From Prorocentrum cordatum (lineage: Eukaryota; Sar; Dinophyceae; Prorocentrales; Prorocentraceae), in NCBI GenBank assembly GCA_963575745.1, contig CAUYUJ010014264.1:25310-89309 (forward strand): a stretch of 64,000 nt of DNA, read 5' to 3'. This document shows, piece after piece, positions 50,067 through 59,265 of this stretch. Numbering within the stretch: the first letter of the stretch is position 1; each line of letters starts with the position of its first letter. Both the position numbers and the translations under genes were made by a program. The notes beneath the pieces are model-generated. The model was given only the letters and a program-made list of their open reading frames with translations, did no database searches and was not told where the DNA came from.

Positions 50067-53000
50067 ATGATGACGGCTCTCTGTACCAACTTCGACGACT
50101 CTGACGTCGACCCGTTTCAGGACATCGATGACCCTGGCCCCTTTCTTTCGGCGCAGCATGGCGTTGCGTTTGTGGATGGTGGCGTACCTACGAGTGCGAC
50201 GCCCGTGGGGCCTGCGACGTCAGGTGCTCCATCCGTTTCGTCTTCCTTGTCGAGTTCGACTGGCTGCGGGCCCCCCGCGAAGGCTGCCCCCCGCCAAGTG
50301 TGTGAACCCTCGGTAGGCTGGTGTTCTGCTTCGGCAGTGGGCCAGGACCGCCGTGCGAGTTCTCTGGGCCTGGGATCGGCTGGAGGGGTGCCTGCGAGTA
50401 CCTCTTCGACCTCGGCCACGCGCGGACCCACGAGTACCGCGTCCTCGTCCAAACCTTTTGCCGCATCTATATCGAAATCTAGAAGGCACTTGCCGCGAAT
50501 CGTCTCGCTCAATGGAAGCTCTTTCGGGCCCATCGTCGACTACGCGGCGCAGGCTGATTGCTCGGTCATGGCTGTCCAGGAGACGCATGTGGACCAAGAG
50601 CACTTGGCGGACAAGCAGCATGCCATGCTCGACGCGGGCTGGAAGGGCCTGTGGGCACCTGCCATCAGCAGTGACAGCGGCGCTGGTACTTCAGGTGGAG
50701 TGGCAGTGTTGGTTCCGTCGTACATCACGGCTACGGCTCCGCCGCAGCTTGACAGCCATATCTTGATTCCAGGACGCGCAGTGGCTTGCCACGTTCGATG
50801 GGGCATGCCAGGCGGACTCGTGGTCATCTCGGCGTACCTCAAGGACGGCGAGGGCTTCGGTGCGGCCAATTGCTCGTACGTTTGGGCCCTCGTGCAGTAC
50901 GTGTGCGTGCTGAACGCGCTCCAGGTGCCCTGGGTCATCTGCGCGGACTGGAACATGGAGATCGACGAGCTCAACCAGTCGGGCTGGCTGGAGGCTGTGA
51001 GTGCCCTCGCATATGTTTCTGCCCTGCCCAGCTGCAGGCACTCACAGCCTGGCTCTTTTATTGATTTCTTCGTTGCTAGCAGCATGCTAGCGACTCGATT
51101 GCACAAGCAGGTTCATGTTGATGAGGAGGCCTCTACTTATCCTCACCTTCCCGTCTCCATAGGCTTCGCCTCGTCTGATACCCCGATGTGGGCCAGGGTC
51201 CCCGATGAGCCCAAGCCTTTCCCTGCGGTGCCCCCCATTGGGTGCGCGAGGCCCCCTGTCTACCCTTGGAAGGCCGTGCACGATGTTGCGGGCCCCAAGC
51301 TTTTGGCCCAAGGGGACCTCGCGGGGCTCTGGGACCTGGTCATCTCGGGGATTGAGTTCGAGCTGTCCTCTAGGTGGGACCGCATCGGTGCTTGTTCGTC
51401 TGGCTTCTTGGGGAGAGCGGGCCCGCCCAGGACGAAGTGGAAGAAGCTTGCGTGGGCCCCCCCCAAGACTCGCACCTACAAAGACCCCAGCACCAAGGCT
51501 TGGGCCACAGCTTTGGGCTGGGCGAAGCACCTCGGCAAATGTAGACAGTTTCTCACCAAGGAGGTGGCAGGCCTCCAGGAGTGTGCAGCCATGTGCGAGC
51601 TTACTCCCAACCAGCATGTCAAGCTACTGCGTGCGCTGCCCGAGGCTTCCAATTTCATGAGCAAAGTCGGTGCGTGCAAAAAGGTGCTGGCTAGGCTCGA
51701 CGATCGTGCGTCTGGTTTCTTTCAGTCAGGGTTTGCCGTCCTGGCCAGAGCTGATTTTGCCGAATGTCTTACGCATGTGTATCTCACCGCCAAGGCCAAG
51801 ATCGGGGCTGCCGAAGCCGCCGCGAGCTCAGCTTGGCTGGCCTGGGCCCGAGAAGCTTTTCAGAGAGGAGCTTCTCAGGCCCATAGGTTCAGCAAGGTGC
51901 GAGCGGTCCAGGAGGTCGTTGCTGCTGGTTCCAAGTCCCAACCCTTCCAGCTCGCTGATCAAGAGATGCGGCCATGGGCTGACATCTGGAGGACCCACGA
52001 CTGTTCTAAGCTGCCGCTCCCCGATGGGGCCCACGCCTGGCCCTCGCTCCCTTGCATCACTGCCTTAGAGGTTGAGGATTGCATCCAGCAATTTAAGATC
52101 AGCACGGCGGCAGGCCCTTCGCGGATTGCGCCCAGGGCTCTGCTCCACCTCAGCCAAGGAGCTTACGAAGGCATAGCGTTTTTGTTCAACGGATGCGAGA
52201 CCCAGCTAGCTTGGCCCAACGATCGTGTTTGGACGGAGTTGGTGCGTTTGGCCAAGCCTGATGGGGGCGTCCGCTTGATAGCCCTAATCAACACCCTCTG
52301 CCGAGTCTGGGGCAAGCTCAGGAAGCCGGTGACTTGTAGCTGGCAGGAGTTGCATGGTTGTCTCGAGATCTGGGGCACCAGGAAGCGGCGTAGCTCCACG
52401 GACAGCGCTTTCGCGCACAACCTGTCCGCTGAGCTAGCGTCCCTGCTCGGCGAAATCTCTATTTCAGTTTTGCTGGATATGATCAAGTGCTTCGAAATGA
52501 CTCACCCTGCCCAACTCATCAAGGAGGCAGAGGCTGTCAGCTTTCCGCCACGCCTCGTGTGGATGCTCGTGGAATTGTACAGGCAGCCACGGCGTCTGAA
52601 GGCATTCGGAAGCCTTTCCGAGTCCATCGAGGTTTTCCAAGGCATCCTAGCTGGATGCAGCCATGCCACAGGCATGCTATTCGTGCTGACTTTTCGGGCG
52701 CTCAAGCGCCTCAACCAGATTGCCCCGTGTGTGACGCCGCGTGCGTTAGTGGATGACGTGTCGCTGCAGCTGGTCGCCACGACGCCTGACACCTTGCCGC
52801 AGCTAGAGAAGGCTGTACGGATCTTCAGGTACGACGCCCAGGTATTAGGGCTGAACACCCAGCCCAAGAAGTCTGGTATCGTGGCGGCCTCGGGAAGGTC
52901 CAAGAGGTTGTTTCGGCACGGGGCGGCGCAGCTCAAACTTCAGCTTCGGCCATGGATGCGCAACCTGGGGCATGAGTTAGCTGGTGGCAAAGTGTTGAGG

Positions 53001-55535
53001 CTCCAGGAGAAGGCACGCCTCAAGTCTCTGAAGCAGCGCCGTCGCAAATACATGGCGCTGCGCAGCGCCGTCGGGCGCAAGGCTTCGCTTTTGTTCAGAA
53101 CGGGAGCCCTACCAGCTGCTGGGCATGGGGGCGGTGTATCTGGAGTTTCCGACGTTTCTCTTCGATATTTCAGACAGTTGGCCTCGACCCTCGCAGGGGG
53201 CAAAAAACATGGTGGGGTCACTGCGTATCTCCTCGCTCACCGTGACCCCTATTACGATCCCATATTCGACTGCACGCTCACCATATGCCTCCGCTACGCG
53301 GCCTGGATCTGGGACAGCAGAGTTTGTCTTGGGAGGGCCCAGAGGGCCTGGGCCCAACTACGTCATTACTTCGACGACAACCCGACGTGGCAGATAGCGA
53401 AGGGGCCCATGTCGGCCTGCTGGCTCTCCCTTCATCGTATCGGTTGGGCCATGACCAGCGCCCACACGTTCCTCTCGGACACTAATATCACGATAAACTT
53501 ACTCACGACTTGCCCGTACGACGTCAAGCTATACATGATAGAAGGTATTCAGAGGTGGCAACATCGTCGGCTGCTACATCGCATGCCCACGTCCCAGGGC
53601 ACCGAGCAGGTCTGGCACAGAGCGTTGAGAGGAGGTCTCCAAGCGATTCGATGTCCGCGGCAACTTGGTGCTCTCTCGGCTGTCATGGCTGATGTTATTC
53701 CTCTCCCAGGTGTGCGTGCTTCCCAGGGTTACCGCATAAGCCCTGAATGTCGTGTGTGTCAGGCTCCCCTGGGCTCCTACGGGCACATCTGGTACGACTG
53801 TGCGGGCTTGGTATTGGACGGAGTTGACGCGCTTGGCGAGCAGGTCCCTGAGGAGATTCTGAGCCATAGGAATGCTCTGATTAATTCATGTCTAGATATC
53901 TTGGGGATCCCGCAGGCCGAAACCACGTATCTCACCTATGGGATCCCCTCGCTCTCTGTGGCTTTGGAGCCCCCCGAGGCCCACCCTCAGGTCCAGTTCT
54001 GGGGGAACGTTTCAGGCCCGTGGGGGCCCACCTGTTTCGTCGATGGGAGCTGCCTCCAGTCAAGTCTCCCTGAGGTTGCTCGGGCTGGCTGGGCAGCGGT
54101 CCAATTAAATCAAGATTTAATTCCAGTTCGTGCCGTCTTCGGCGCATTGCCTGGCGTGCGCCAGACCATCGGACGTGCGGAGCGGTGGTCAATACGTCAG
54201 GCCCTGCACTTTGCGCCTAAGGTGGAAAAAATTGTGTCCGACCTGCAGGCCAGCGTTCGGGAAGGCAACGCGTGGGACCCAGAGCAGGCTGCTGGTCTAG
54301 CCAAGCATGCGTCGATTTGGGCGGACATTTTCAGGAACCAGCAGCACGATCCCCCCCAATTTGTTTGGTGCCCCGCCCACCTTTCGCTCGATGATGCTGT
54401 AGAAAAAGGCGTCTCTCTTGAGCACTGGGCGGGGAACCTATGGGCTGACTTTTTCGCGAAGCTCGGCTCGGCGTCCCACAGTTACGCGGATGGATTCTGT
54501 AAGGCCTTGGCGGGGGAATATAGATATCACAAGTCCACTCTTAGGTTCTTGGCGTGGGCTGCTCAAAGGCTATTGCAGTCTCAGGCGTGGTCTGGTGATC
54601 CCGAGGTTCCTCTCGTTTCCTCGAGCCTCCCCCTTCCCCCCAAGTTGACGATCACCAGTCGCGAGATCTGGCGCAGCCAGAAGGTCGCCAGTTGGAGGTG
54701 CCGTGTTTGTGGCAGATTTGCTCGCAGCCAGACTTCTCTTAATGCCATGCTCACACAGAGGGCCACGCGTGATTGCATAGCCAGCCCTGCGCAGCTCCTG
54801 GCTGCGTCTGAATGGTGGAATGCTCACGCGACCGACCAGGGGTTTGCCCTGATGCGTTCCGAGGCCGTGCAGCTGGCAATGGACGCCTCCCAGAGAGAGG
54901 CTGAGTTGTGTAGCCAGACCGAGGGGCCCGACGACAGGGGGGTGAAGGGCCCGCCGACTCTTGTGCTCCCCTCGGGGCCCAGTGGGCCCGACAGGTACCC
55001 TCAATTTTCGGCCCTCGGTCACGACGTGTTTAAAAATAGTGATTACTTTTGCTGCCGCAAATGCGGTGGAAACGACACTCTTGGCAATTTTGTGAAGCTA
55101 GCCGCCAGATGTGTTGGTTTCTCGGCCGTGGCCTCAACGAAGGCCAACCAGCGAATGGCCATTCGAAGGATCGAGGCTGGCCTGCATCCGAAGACTGGCG
55201 CGAAGCTCTCCGCCCCCTCGGCTGGTCGGCCGGGCAGGCGTGGAGATAGCCACGCTGGCCCCACGGATGCGGGCAGGCCCGCCCCTCGTGCGCAGGAAGG
55301 ACGCGACGATAATCGTGCTCCCTCCCCTGCCGCCTCCTGCCCCGTCGAGGGCCCTTCCTCCTCTCGCTCGTCCTGTGGTCCTGGGGCTGAGGGCGCGAGA
55401 GGCGAAGGTACTCGTGTTGTGACCTTGGACGAGGTCCAGAGGCTGTCCCATGATCGGACCGCCCATCGGCCAATCGATGTGGCCAGTGTCCCTCTGCCCG
55501 AGACTGGAGACGGATCCAGCTCGGGCTCGGACTAA
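50067..55535 (+). CDS. LINE3 ORF2, endonuclease/RT/RNase H protein
   Basis: 1822 residues from ATG 50067, the first in-frame ATG after the ORF1 stop at 50017. The N-terminal ~140 residues are Ser/Gly/Pro-rich linker. Endonuclease: SLNGSS (~147), VQETH (~170), GVAVLV, CADWNME (~292), FIDFFV (~331), HLPVS (~359). RT: LAKPDGGVRLI (~729), motif A LLDMIKCFE (~802), LAGCSHATGM (~860), catalytic LVDD (~894) with Leu where Tyr is usual. Zinc motif CRVCQAPLGSYGHIWYDC (~1228). RNase H: FVDGSC (~1324), GRAERWS (~1370), SDLQASV (~1390), WCPAHLS (~1434), GNLWADFFAKL (~1454). C-terminal domain: WRCRVC, GHDVF (~1652), CCRKCGG, C, EAGLHPK (~1705), then a Ser/Gly/acidic tail ending SSSGSD, like the ESGDSD end of LINE1. 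Function as for LINE2 ORF2. Confidence 0.9.
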   Translation: MMTALCTNFDDSDVDPFQDIDDPGPFLSAQHGVAFVDGGVPTSATPVGPATSGAPSVSSSLSSSTGCGPPAKAAPRQVCEPSVGWCSASAVGQDRRASSLGLGSAGGVPASTSSTSATRGPTSTASSSKPFAASISKSRRHLPRIVSLNGSSFGPIVDYAAQADCSVMAVQETHVDQEHLADKQHAMLDAGWKGLWAPAISSDSGAGTSGGVAVLVPSYITATAPPQLDSHILIPGRAVACHVRWGMPGGLVVISAYLKDGEGFGAANCSYVWALVQYVCVLNALQVPWVICADWNMEIDELNQSGWLEAVSALAYVSALPSCRHSQPGSFIDFFVASSMLATRLHKQVHVDEEASTYPHLPVSIGFASSDTPMWARVPDEPKPFPAVPPIGCARPPVYPWKAVHDVAGPKLLAQGDLAGLWDLVISGIEFELSSRWDRIGACSSGFLGRAGPPRTKWKKLAWAPPKTRTYKDPSTKAWATALGWAKHLGKCRQFLTKEVAGLQECAAMCELTPNQHVKLLRALPEASNFMSKVGACKKVLARLDDRASGFFQSGFAVLARADFAECLTHVYLTAKAKIGAAEAAASSAWLAWAREAFQRGASQAHRFSKVRAVQEVVAAGSKSQPFQLADQEMRPWADIWRTHDCSKLPLPDGAHAWPSLPCITALEVEDCIQQFKISTAAGPSRIAPRALLHLSQGAYEGIAFLFNGCETQLAWPNDRVWTELVRLAKPDGGVRLIALINTLCRVWGKLRKPVTCSWQELHGCLEIWGTRKRRSSTDSAFAHNLSAELASLLGEISISVLLDMIKCFEMTHPAQLIKEAEAVSFPPRLVWMLVELYRQPRRLKAFGSLSESIEVFQGILAGCSHATGMLFVLTFRALKRLNQIAPCVTPRALVDDVSLQLVATTPDTLPQLEKAVRIFRYDAQVLGLNTQPKKSGIVAASGRSKRLFRHGAAQLKLQLRPWMRNLGHELAGGKVLRLQEKARLKSLKQRRRKYMALRSAVGRKASLLFRTGALPAAGHGGGVSGVSDVSLRYFRQLASTLAGGKKHGGVTAYLLAHRDPYYDPIFDCTLTICLRYAAWIWDSRVCLGRAQRAWAQLRHYFDDNPTWQIAKGPMSACWLSLHRIGWAMTSAHTFLSDTNITINLLTTCPYDVKLYMIEGIQRWQHRRLLHRMPTSQGTEQVWHRALRGGLQAIRCPRQLGALSAVMADVIPLPGVRASQGYRISPECRVCQAPLGSYGHIWYDCAGLVLDGVDALGEQVPEEILSHRNALINSCLDILGIPQAETTYLTYGIPSLSVALEPPEAHPQVQFWGNVSGPWGPTCFVDGSCLQSSLPEVARAGWAAVQLNQDLIPVRAVFGALPGVRQTIGRAERWSIRQALHFAPKVEKIVSDLQASVREGNAWDPEQAAGLAKHASIWADIFRNQQHDPPQFVWCPAHLSLDDAVEKGVSLEHWAGNLWADFFAKLGSASHSYADGFCKALAGEYRYHKSTLRFLAWAAQRLLQSQAWSGDPEVPLVSSSLPLPPKLTITSREIWRSQKVASWRCRVCGRFARSQTSLNAMLTQRATRDCIASPAQLLAASEWWNAHATDQGFALMRSEAVQLAMDASQREAELCSQTEGPDDRGVKGPPTLVLPSGPSGPDRYPQFSALGHDVFKNSDYFCCRKCGGNDTLGNFVKLAARCVGFSAVASTKANQRMAIRRIEAGLHPKTGAKLSAPSAGRPGRRGDSHAGPTDAGRPAPRAQEGRDDNRAPSPAASCPVEGPSSSRSSCGPGAEGARGEGTRVVTLDEVQRLSHDRTAHRPIDVASVPLPETGDGSSSGSD

Positions 55536-55732
55536 TCTCGTTTAGTTTTTTGGGCCCTCCCCCCCCGCCGCCGCCGCCGCCGCCCTCGCCGCACTTCGTC
55601 TTCTTTTTCAACACGACTGTGCTCTGCGAGGCGGGCGCGCGCGCCGCCGCGTGGGTAGGGTGGGACCTCTCTTAGACATCGGACCCCCTGCTCGGCACTC
55701 GTGCCTTGCAGGGGGCACAGCGGTCTGCGCCC

Positions 55733-56318
55733 TCCTCCTCCTCCTCCTCCTCCTCCTCCTCCTCTTCCTCCTCCTCCTCCTCCTCCTCCTCCTCCTCCTC
55801 CTCCTCCTCCTCTTCCTCCTCCTTCTCCCCCTCTTTCCCCCCCTCCCCTCTCCTCTTCCTCTCCTCCTCCTCCTCCTCCCTCCTCCTCCTCCCCTCCTCC
55901 TCCTCCTCCTCCCCCCCCCCCTCCCCCTCCCCCTCCTTCCCTCCTCCTCCCCTTCTCTCCCTCCTTCTCTCCTCCTCCTCCTCCTCCTCCTCCTCTCCTC
56001 CTCCTCCTCCTCCTTCCACCTCCTTCTCCTCGGTCCACTTCCCCCCCTCCTCCTCCTCCTCCTCCTCCTCCTCCTCCTCTCCTCCTCCTCCCCTCTCCTC
56101 CTTCTCCCCCTCTTCTTCCCCCCTCCTCCTCCTCCTCTCCTTCTCCTCCTCCTTCCTCCTTCTCCTCCTCCTCCTCCTACTCCTCTTCCTTCTCCTCCTC
56201 CCCCTCGTCCTCCCTTCTCCTCCTCCTTCCTCCCTCCTCCTCCCCCTCCTCCTCCTCCTCCTCCTCATCTTCCTCCTCCTCCTCCTCCTCCTCCTCCACC
56301 TCCTCCTCCTCCTCCTCG
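55733..56318. repeat. (TCC)n tract downstream of LINE3
   Basis: About 585 bp of TCC/TTCC/CCC, with interruptions such as CCACCTCCTTCTCCTCGG. Confidence 0.95.
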
Positions 56319-56552
56319 TGGACTGGCCTCCGCTGCACGCCCGTGCCCCTGCCCCCGCGGCCGGTGCCGCGCGCGCCCGAGGTGCTCAAGGCCGGCCTGC
56401 GCCTGCTCGAGGAGGCCTGGCGCCTCGAGGGCTCCGGCGACTTCCCGCGCGGCAGGGACGACGCCGCCGCGCCGCGCCGCGGGGGGGTCTTTGCGCCGCG
56501 GCCGCGGGGGGGGGCGACGGCGTCGGCCTCGCGGCCCCTCCCCTTCTCTCAA
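56319..56552 (+). CDS. Possible exon between (TCC)n and a MITE
   Basis: The frame RAPEVLKAGLRLLEEAWRLE then GSGDFPRGRDDAAAPRRGGV has G/C third positions and an amphipathic helix. It begins at the edge of the TCC tract and ends at the family B MITE (56553). No ATG, stop or known family. It resembles in style the possible exons at 28223 and 33864. Confidence 0.35.
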
Positions 56553-56782
56553 GCAGTGGCGAAGCGTCCCGGCGTGCCTATAGCCCTACCAAACTATGTT
56601 CTAAGAACCTGTTGTGGTTTCCACGAAATGTTCTTAGAACATTTCTGGCGGAGTTTGTTTTGTTTTAACACATCGGGTTTATGTTCTAAGATTTATTTTG
56701 CTCGTGTGGTAGGACTATAGGAACATATAGAACATTTTGTGGTAGGACTATAGGAATGCCGGGATGGTCGGTCCCTGCTCAA
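56553..56782. mobile_element. MITE, family B copy 3 (most complete)
   Basis: CAGTGGCGAAGCGTCCCGGC...CCTATAGCCCTACCAAACTA at the left pairs with TGGTAGGACTATAGGAATGC...CGGGATGGTCGGTCCCTG at the right: ~40-bp imperfect TIRs. The interior has TTCTAAGAAC-type palindromes, and the TGGTAGGACTATAGGAA block is present twice (56708, 56740). Flanked by CTCAAG at the left and CTCAAT at the right, a possible target duplication. Confidence 0.8.
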
Positions 56783-57093
56783 TTCTCCCTCCCTCCCCCT
56801 AGACCCCCTCGGGCAGTGAGAAACTTGTGGCGGGAGGCTTTTCCATACTTTCGGCCTCGTGAGGCCCTCACGGGGCCTCGGGAGCGTCAGAGAACGACTC
56901 GGGATGAGAAACCGATCCCGGGGAATGGGTTGAGACCTCTCAGGGTCGAAGTCGCAGCTCCACCCCTCCTCCCTGAGGTCTCATTTCGATGTCGCCGATT
57001 CGATTCGATTCAATTTCGACGGATTCCGATTACGATTCGATCCGACTTCGGATTCCGGTTTAGGATCCGACTTCTCGCTGGAAGGCTATTAGC
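56783..57093 (+). repeat. Dispersed repeat family E copy 5 (56830-56940) and GATTCGATTC words
   Basis: GGCCCTCACGGGGCCTCGGG...GAGAACGACTCGGGATGAGA, as in 20268-20325. 56995-57070 is a loose GATTCGATTC/GATTCCG(A/G) minisatellite. Confidence 0.65.
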
Positions 57094-57245
57094 CTTAAGT
57101 CGGGCCTGTCCCTCTACAGGCGGAAAAGTCAAAACTAGTTACAAATATACTGGGTCGTTTTTCTATTTGTTTGATTATTTTGATGTTTCGACTATTGTAA
57201 ATTATTCCTCCAAGGTCCGCCTGTAGGGGGACGTGCCCGACCTAA
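57094..57245. mobile_element. MITE, family C copy 3 (most complete)
   Basis: Left TTAAGTCGGGCCTGTCCCTC, then TACAGGCGGA; right TCCGCCTGTAGGGGGACGTG, then CCCGACCTAA. TIRs of ~31 bp with an AT-rich interior. 57246-57600 holds nothing further that I can name. Confidence 0.8.
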
Positions 57246-57599
57246 TACTGGCCTACCGATGTCTGCCGATTGGACTTTTCCTGGCTCGGCAGCCGATTTT
57301 CGCTGATCCGATTCATGTCGATCGCCGATCCGACTTATCGATTCGATTCTGGTCTCTCCTGCTTTCTCCTGTGGGATCTGTGCGGGGCGTACAAAGCGCT
57401 CGGTGTTTGCTCAATCTCATTGCACGCACGTTCGCCGCCCACGTCTTCGCAAGTCTGCTGCTGGGGTTATCTGCGCGTGAATCGCAGAACATTTTTTTTT
57501 CTGCAGACAGAAGCAGATCCCACCGAGAATTCCCCGATTTCCCACTGACAGGTGAACGCGCAGTGCACGAAACCTGACGATACGAATCTTGGAATTTTC

Positions 57600-57740
57600 G
57601 TATCGGCCCTGGCCTTCTCCCTGGCGCGCGGAGCGCGCCAGGGGCGGCGCCGGAGGCGCCGCCGGGGGGCCCCAGCGCCGATCCGAGAAATCCGCGCAGA
57701 CCTCCGAGTTTCTATGTTTATGTCACTTTTTGTTCCCCTA
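57600..57740. mobile_element. Foldback MITE, family A copy 4
   Basis: CTCCCTGGCGCGCGGAGCGC...GGCGGCGCCGGAGGCGCCGCC...GATCCGAGAAATCCGCGC, then TTTCTATGTTTATGTCAC and TTTTTGTTCCCC. The tail matches 4964-4994 closely. The left terminal repeat is lost. Confidence 0.75.
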
Positions 57741-57949
57741 TCTTCTTCCTCCCTTTTCTCCCTTCTTTCCTTCCCCTCCTTCCTCGCCCTCCCCTTGCGT
57801 GCCCGGCCCGTGCTTCATCGCACGGCGGGCACGCGCAGCTTCCTGAAGCCTCCGCGCCTGCACCGGTGCAGCTGGGCCGGGGCCGCGGAATGGCAGCCGG
57901 GCGGTTTCATCGTTCGATGGGGGTCATTGTTTTTCGGAGGAGGAAAAGG

Positions 57950-58115
57950 TACCCATGCCTCTACCCCCTCGCCCGTTTTCCCGTGTTTGGGGGCTCCTGG
58001 GAGGACCTCGTCGCCACCGCTGGATTCGCCTCGAAATGCTGGTCAGAACGCGCCCCGGGAGAGGTCCGGGGGGTAGCGGTATCGGTACCTTTTGGTCTCC
58101 CCAGTTTTGCACCTT
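57950..58115 (+). repeat. Dispersed repeat family G, best copy
   Basis: CCCGTGTTTGGGGGCTCCTGGGAGGACCTCG, then GGATTCGCCTCGAAATGCTG and GTCAGAACGCGCCCCGGG, shared with 11430-11560. Confidence 0.65.
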
Positions 58116-58142
58116 CACAGGAGCCTGCGCATCCACAGTCAA

Positions 58143-58373
58143 GGAGTGGCGAAGCGTCCTGCGTTGCCTGCAGGCCCACCGAAGGAAGTGGCAAGAGCCT
58201 TGGGCCTTCGGTGGTTTGCACGAGGTGCTCTGTTTGAACGTGTTTGGCTGTGGCTGTCGTGTTTCCATGCATCGCGCTTGTGTGATAAGAAACGTGTTCG
58301 TGTTCTTCGAACACTCTTGCTTCTAAGAGCATGGTAGGCCTACAGGAATGCGGGGACGGCCGGTGCATGCTCA
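58143..58373. mobile_element. MITE, family B copy 4 (diverged)
   Basis: GAGTGGCGAAGCGTCCTGCG...GCATGGTAGGCCTACAGGAATGCGG. Preserves the ends and overall length (~230 bp) but has a much changed, GC-richer interior. Confidence 0.65.
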
Positions 58374-58640
58374 GATCGGCGGGGACGCGTCGGCGTCGGC
58401 GGCGAGGTTTTCGGACCTTGTTGTTGGCCCTCGGTGGTGTTCCAGCCTCAGGATGTCCTCAGCGGCTGCTCCTCGCCGAGAAGGCTTCGTGGTCGCCTTT
58501 TCGTTGGCCGTCGGTGGTTTTTCAGCCTGAGGATGCCCTCCAGCGGCTGCGCCTCGCCGAGGGCGTTCTGGGGGTGCCGGGATCGTTCCGAACGGCTGTC
58601 GGAGGCCAGAGTTGTTACCCGAAGGCCACTGGTGACCAAG

Positions 58641-58722
58641 AATGCTCTGCTCTGCTCTGCTCTGCTCTGCTCTGCTCTGCTCTGCTCTGCTCTGCTCTGC
58701 TCTGCTCTGCTCTGCTCTGCTC
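58641..58722. repeat. (CTCTG)n pentanucleotide microsatellite
   Basis: About 16 perfect copies of TGCTC/CTCTG, followed immediately by TCC repeats. A period of 5 gives open Leu/Cys/Ser frames with no meaning. Confidence 0.95.
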
Positions 58723-58792
58723 CTCCTCCTCCTCCTCCTCCTCCTCCTCCTCCTCCTCCTCCTCCTCCTCCTCCTCCTCCTCCTCCTCCCCC
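58723..58792. repeat. (TCC)n microsatellite
   Basis: Pure TCC run contiguous with the CTCTG repeat. Confidence 0.95.
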
Positions 58793-59227
58793 CCTCCCTC
58801 TTTCCCGCCTCCCATCTGCTTTGTCGGAGACTTTGCTTTTGAGAGAGGGGGCGGGCGGGTGAACTCTGGAAACTACGGGGCTCCCCAGGGTCTGATCCTC
58901 TGTAGAGGCTTCCTCGAGCCAACGACCAAGCCGGTGCAAGTCCTGTGACGATCCCAGCGCGGTCGTTCGCGAGCGTGGGCACCTTCCTTGTCACATCGAC
59001 TGCTGCTGGCCTGCGCATGTCCTGGACTTCCTGTTGCGCCGTCTCGGGACCCTCTCGGGTGGTTCTGGAGGCCTCTGAGGACGCTCTCGGACCATTTTTG
59101 CGCTCTCTGGCCTCCGGAGTCGCGCGAGGGGGGCCTGAGAGGAGCCCGTTTCTGTATTGCTTGGGGCATGACGGGCGTCATGGCCCCCGCTCTCCCCCCC
59201 CGATGACGTAACGCTCCCCCCCCGGAG
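58793..59227. other. No feature recognised
   Basis: Unassigned; overlapping frames without motifs. Confidence 0.4.
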
Positions 59228-59229
59228 CG

Positions 59230-59264
<35 letters not shown>

Positions 59265-59265
59265 T
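59228..59265. repeat. (GTC)n microsatellite
   Basis: About ten GTC/CGT triplets (poly-Asp on the minus strand). Confidence 0.95.

Larger units (their letters stand above)
48691..55732 (+). mobile_element. LINE3: APE-type non-LTR retrotransposon, apparently intact, SL-headed
   Basis: About 7 kb. Begins with a 22-nt spliced-leader copy at the TCC boundary, then 5' UTR to 48901, ORF1, 49-nt spacer, ORF2, and a ~200-nt 3' UTR with a (CCG)n patch (55567-55586) and a CCCCCTGC...GCAGGGGG hairpin (55685-55716), then (TCC)n. Both ORFs are open with catalytic motifs present. Sequence is clearly divergent from LINE1 and LINE2. Confidence 0.92.
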
